From Treponema sp. UBA6988 (lineage in GTDB: Bacteria; Spirochaetota; Spirochaetia; Treponematales; Treponemataceae), in NCBI GenBank assembly GCA_002448445.1, contig DJYC01000003.1:316-64315 (forward strand): DNA of 64,000 nucleotides. The letters are read 5' to 3'. Below the pieces are notes generated by a model. The model saw nothing but the letters and a program-made list of their open reading frames with translations. It did no database searches and was not told where the DNA came from. Positions 61,936 to 64,000 of this stretch are shown piece after piece. The position numbers and the translations under genes are program-made. The number at the start of each line of letters is the position of its first letter. The first letter of the stretch is position 1.

Positions 61936-62171
61936 CCTACGCCGCCGTGGAGGGGCAGTTGGTTAAAAATTGCCTCCTTGCAATTTTTAACCATGAGTTT
62001 TCTGCGAAAACTCACCTGTTTTTTATGGCAACAAATGACGCGCCCTCCTTGGCGCTACTTTTTTACATTTAATAGTTTGGCGGAACCCCGGTTCTCGCAA
62101 CGAAGTTTCAAGCGAGGGCGGTGACGATATGGCATGGCGGTCGAGTTAGAGTGGAAATGAATGATAGAGCA
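61936..62171 (+). repeat. Interspersed structured repeat, copy 2 (long form)
   Basis: The 622-base gap 61821-62442 has no convincing gene other than a short leader. It holds the same ordered blocks as 16500-16636 (CCTACGCCGCC, TGGAGGGGC, GCGGAACCCCGG, GGCGGTG, TCGAGTTAGA, TAGAGCA), but with extra hairpins between them: GGTTAAAAATTG / CAATTTTTAACC (12-bp perfect, 61961-61992) and TGAGTTTT / AAAACTCA (8-bp perfect, 61994-62014), then CTCGC/GCGAG. Confidence 0.65.
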
Positions 62172-62200
62172 TAAAAAAGCTTCCGTCCAGAAAATTCAGA

Positions 62201-62229
62201 TTGACAAGAATTATTTGTTGGAGTAAAAT
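62201..62229 (+). promoter_or_regulatory. Predicted sigma-70 promoter of the second MFS gene
   Basis: Perfect TTGACA (62201-62206) and TAAAAT (62224-62229) are 17 bases apart. Transcription would start near 62236, leaving a leader of about 205 bases before the MFS gene. Confidence 0.65.
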
Positions 62230-62238
62230 ACAAGTATT

Positions 62239-62301
62239 ATGTGGAAAACTTCAGTTTTATTGTTAGAAAAATGCTATATCTCTACCCGTCAATAGGGGTA
62301 G
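62239..62301 (+). other. Possible leader peptide and hairpin before the second MFS gene
   Basis: An ATG at 62239 opens an 18-codon frame (MWKTSVLLLEKCYISTRQ, stop 62293-62295) about three bases after the predicted transcription start, with no ribosome-binding site. Its end overlaps CTACCC (62282-62287) / GGGTAG (62296-62301), followed by GGGCCTTTTT, which could act as a weak terminator. Translation is unproven. Confidence 0.35.
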
Positions 62302-62442
62302 TGGGCCTTTTTCAGAAAACTGTGGTTTTGCATTAAACGATTGTCGCTTTTGTTATTCCCTTTTCTAAAAAAAAATCCAACGCATTAGAACCACTTCCTC
62401 TTTTTACGACTTATTATTTTTGCCGTAAAGGGGCGGCTTGTT

Positions 62443-63531
62443 ATGTTTAATATTAAGAAACAAATTGGAAGATTATATTCATCTGCGGTTTTTGGCCAGA
62501 TTTCTCTTTCTGGAGCTTGGGTTGCAATTCTTGCGGCCCGCGGATTTTCTCTAGCCCAGATTGGTTTTGCGGAAACGGTTTTTCATATCGTTAGCATTTT
62601 GTTCGAGATTCCGTCTGGTGTTTTGGCGGATGTTTTTGGACGGAAGAAGACGCTTGTGATTTCCTGCCTGATGCGGATTGCAGGTGACATGGTTATGATT
62701 TTCTCCAACAATTTTGCCATGGTCTGCATTTCTGTTGGGCTTCATGCGCTGTGCTACAACTTTGCATCCGGTTCAGGGGATGCGCTGGCTTACGATTCGT
62801 TGAAGTTGGCGGGGCAGGAAGAAAAGTTTGACCGTTATGTTTCCAACCAGCTTGTAATCTACCGCGTGTGCGAAGGGCTTTCCACTTTGACGGCAGGCTT
62901 TGCGCTTGTGATTGGCTACAAGATTGCATACGCTACGGGAGTGTTTGCTTCGCTTATTCAGATTGCAATTCTTTTTGGGCTTGTTGAAGTGAGGCTTTCT
63001 CCTTTGGCGGAAGACTTTAACGTGTGGAAGGAAATTGGCAAGTGCTTTAAGCAGAGCTTTTTGTTCCTAAAGGAAGCAAGGAAGGCACTGCTTTTGATGT
63101 TCACAAATTCTTTTGTGGGCGCCTTGGATATTTTGCTTTTGTTCTTTTTGCAGGCAAAACTTCCTATGGCCGGAATTCCAAACTGGCTTCTTGGCTTGGC
63201 TTTGCTTAGCACCCAGATTGGAGGCATTGTTGGGGCAAGGGTTATTCTTTTGGCAAAGAATGTGCGCTACAGGATTATCTTTTTGATTTCCACGGCGGTG
63301 ATTCTGTCTGGAATTGCGCTTGAGCATACGGGGCTTTATCTTTTGATGACGCTTGGGGGCTTTATGGCTTCTATGGCGGATGATGCGCTTCAGGTAAGGA
63401 CCAACACACGCTTGCAGGACATGTTCCCTTCTGAGCAGAGGGCAACTCTTATTAGCATAGAGTCATTTTCTTTCTCTTGCATAATGATTGTGCTTTCTCC
63501 TCTTGCGGGGCTCTTCTTCTCTTGGTGGTAA
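62443..63531 (+). CDS. MFS transporter, short C-terminus
   Basis: 362 residues. ILFEIPSGVLADVFGRKKTL is the MFS loop 2-3 signature; about eleven membrane segments follow. It ends abruptly at LAGLFFSWW, where many MFS proteins have a further helix and a tail, so it may be short or truncated. A strong terminator follows 20 bases later. Probably a drug or metabolite exporter; substrate unknown. The ribosome-binding site (AAAGGGG) is weak and distant. Confidence 0.82.
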   Translation: MFNIKKQIGRLYSSAVFGQISLSGAWVAILAARGFSLAQIGFAETVFHIVSILFEIPSGVLADVFGRKKTLVISCLMRIAGDMVMIFSNNFAMVCISVGLHALCYNFASGSGDALAYDSLKLAGQEEKFDRYVSNQLVIYRVCEGLSTLTAGFALVIGYKIAYATGVFASLIQIAILFGLVEVRLSPLAEDFNVWKEIGKCFKQSFLFLKEARKALLLMFTNSFVGALDILLLFFLQAKLPMAGIPNWLLGLALLSTQIGGIVGARVILLAKNVRYRIIFLISTAVILSGIALEHTGLYLLMTLGGFMASMADDALQVRTNTRLQDMFPSEQRATLISIESFSFSCIMIVLSPLAGLFFSWW

Positions 63532-63551
63532 AGAAGCCTAAGCGGGCGGTT

Positions 63552-63608
63552 CCCCATGCCAATTTTCCGTGCTTCTGTTGTGGATTTTTGGCATGGGGAT
63601 TTTTTTTA
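63552..63608 (+). terminator. Rho-independent terminator after the MFS gene
   Basis: CCCCATGCCA (63552-63561) and TGGCATGGGG (63589-63598) pair perfectly over 10 bp with a 27-base loop, followed by ATTTTTTTTATT. Confidence 0.9.
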
Positions 63609-63704
63609 TTAGCGCGGAGGGGCAATACCCCGATGCTCTGCGTTGCGGTTCGTTGATTGCGATTTTTCATTTTAATTTTTCCAAAGAAAATAGAGTGAAT
63701 TTGG

Positions 63705-63744
63705 ACTTGTTACTATTTATAAAAATAACAAGTCGCGCTATAAT
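63705..63744 (+). promoter_or_regulatory. Palindrome and -10 element of the superoxide reductase gene
   Basis: ACTTGTTA (63705-63712) and TAACAAGT (63726-63733) are a perfect 8-bp inverted repeat with a 13-base AT-rich spacer. A perfect TATAAT (63739-63744) follows, so the palindrome covers the -35 region, where a repressor such as a Fur or PerR relative could act. The regulator is inferred. Confidence 0.6.
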
Positions 63745-63785
63745 TTAGCTATTGGGGTGAAGTAAATACAAAAGAGGAGTAAAGT

Positions 63786-64000
63786 ATGGAGATGAAATTT
63801 TACAAATGCAAGGATTGCGGAAAAGTTCTTGCGATGCCAAGTTCAAGTGATGCTAGTGCCGCCGGTAATGCTGCCGGTAATGCTGCCGGAAATTCTGCCT
63901 GTTGCGGAGATGCGTTTGTTGAGCTAAAGGCTAACACAACGGATGCCGCTGTAGAAAAGCATGTTCCTGTTGTTGCTAAAAACGGAAGCTTTGTTCAGGT
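63786..64000 (+). CDS. Superoxide reductase (desulfoferrodoxin type), 5' part
   Basis: The first 71 codons are inside the window. The desulforedoxin iron centre ligands are Cys8, Cys11, Cys39 and Cys40, and EKHVPVV opens the catalytic domain with its first iron-binding His. The enzyme reduces superoxide to peroxide without making oxygen, as expected in an anaerobe. Between Cys11 and Cys39 lie 27 residues, 12 more than in classical desulfoferrodoxins, equal to three AAGN repeats (63858-63893). GAGGAG precedes the ATG. Confidence 0.9.
   Translation, partial: MEMKFYKCKDCGKVLAMPSSSDASAAGNAAGNAAGNSACCGDAFVELKANTTDAAVEKHVPVVAKNGSFVQ

Noticed and set aside
1..64000. CRISPR array
   Set aside because: No regularly spaced direct repeats and no cas-like genes.

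Overview
The window looks like the chromosome of a Treponema-type spirochaete, probably a gut or rumen species. The evidence is the ribosomal super-operon: tuf sits directly before rpsJ, the S10, spc and alpha clusters follow without a break, adk, map, infA and rpsD are missing, and a small zinc-ribbon gene follows rplQ. Species-level placement is inference. No rRNA, tRNA, CRISPR array, transposase or phage gene was seen.

Layout. 1-14.3 kb: the 3' end of tuf, 26 ribosomal protein genes, secY and rpoA, all on the plus strand, a small zinc-ribbon gene, and a strong terminator. Two intergenic gaps, before rpmJ and before rpoA, can fold into elaborate hairpins and may be regulatory leaders. 14.3-20.6 kb: an anchored hydrolase, a ClbS/DfsB-like protein divergent from a GNAT acetyltransferase across a palindrome, two related exported barrel-like proteins, another GNAT and a Na/Pi cotransporter. 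20.7-25.4 kb: a five-gene oxidoreductase operon (Fe-alcohol dehydrogenase, epimerase, membrane protein, 2-hydroxyacid dehydrogenase, SMP-30 lactonase) divergent from an AraC regulator, which is followed by a GNAT. 27.0-28.5 kb: an MFS efflux-type gene behind a 12-codon leader peptide and competing hairpins. 28.6-40 kb: a cysteine hydrolase, a GNAT, a chemoreceptor, an ABC exporter, an OhrR-flavodoxin-glutathione peroxidase operon, XRE and LysR regulators, a three-gene ABC-2 transporter and an esterase.

40.3-52.5 kb is the most unusual part: a continuous minus-strand run with about twelve GNAT acetyltransferase domains in nine genes, three of them two-GNAT proteins and one a cupin-GNAT fusion. 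They are mixed with epimerases, a cupin, a nitrilase, a ProC-like reductase, a hydrolase and an ABM protein. Several modules occur twice, one epimerase copy is frameshifted in an A9 run, and a GNAT remnant lies at the upstream edge. An AraC regulator is divergent from the block. 53.6-64 kb: a nitroreductase, GrpB family protein, several membrane or unknown proteins, a SIMPL lipoprotein, a double zinc-ribbon membrane protein, a second MFS gene with a long leader, and the start of a superoxide reductase gene with a small in-frame repeat in its linker.

Taken together, the accessory part reads as a detoxification and stress region: acetyltransferases, efflux, peroxide defence, and small-molecule hydrolases and oxidoreductases, many with local regulators and visible operator-like palindromes. 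Interspersed structured repeats (16.5, 28.6, 55.9, 58.4 and 61.9 kb) occur only in this accessory part.
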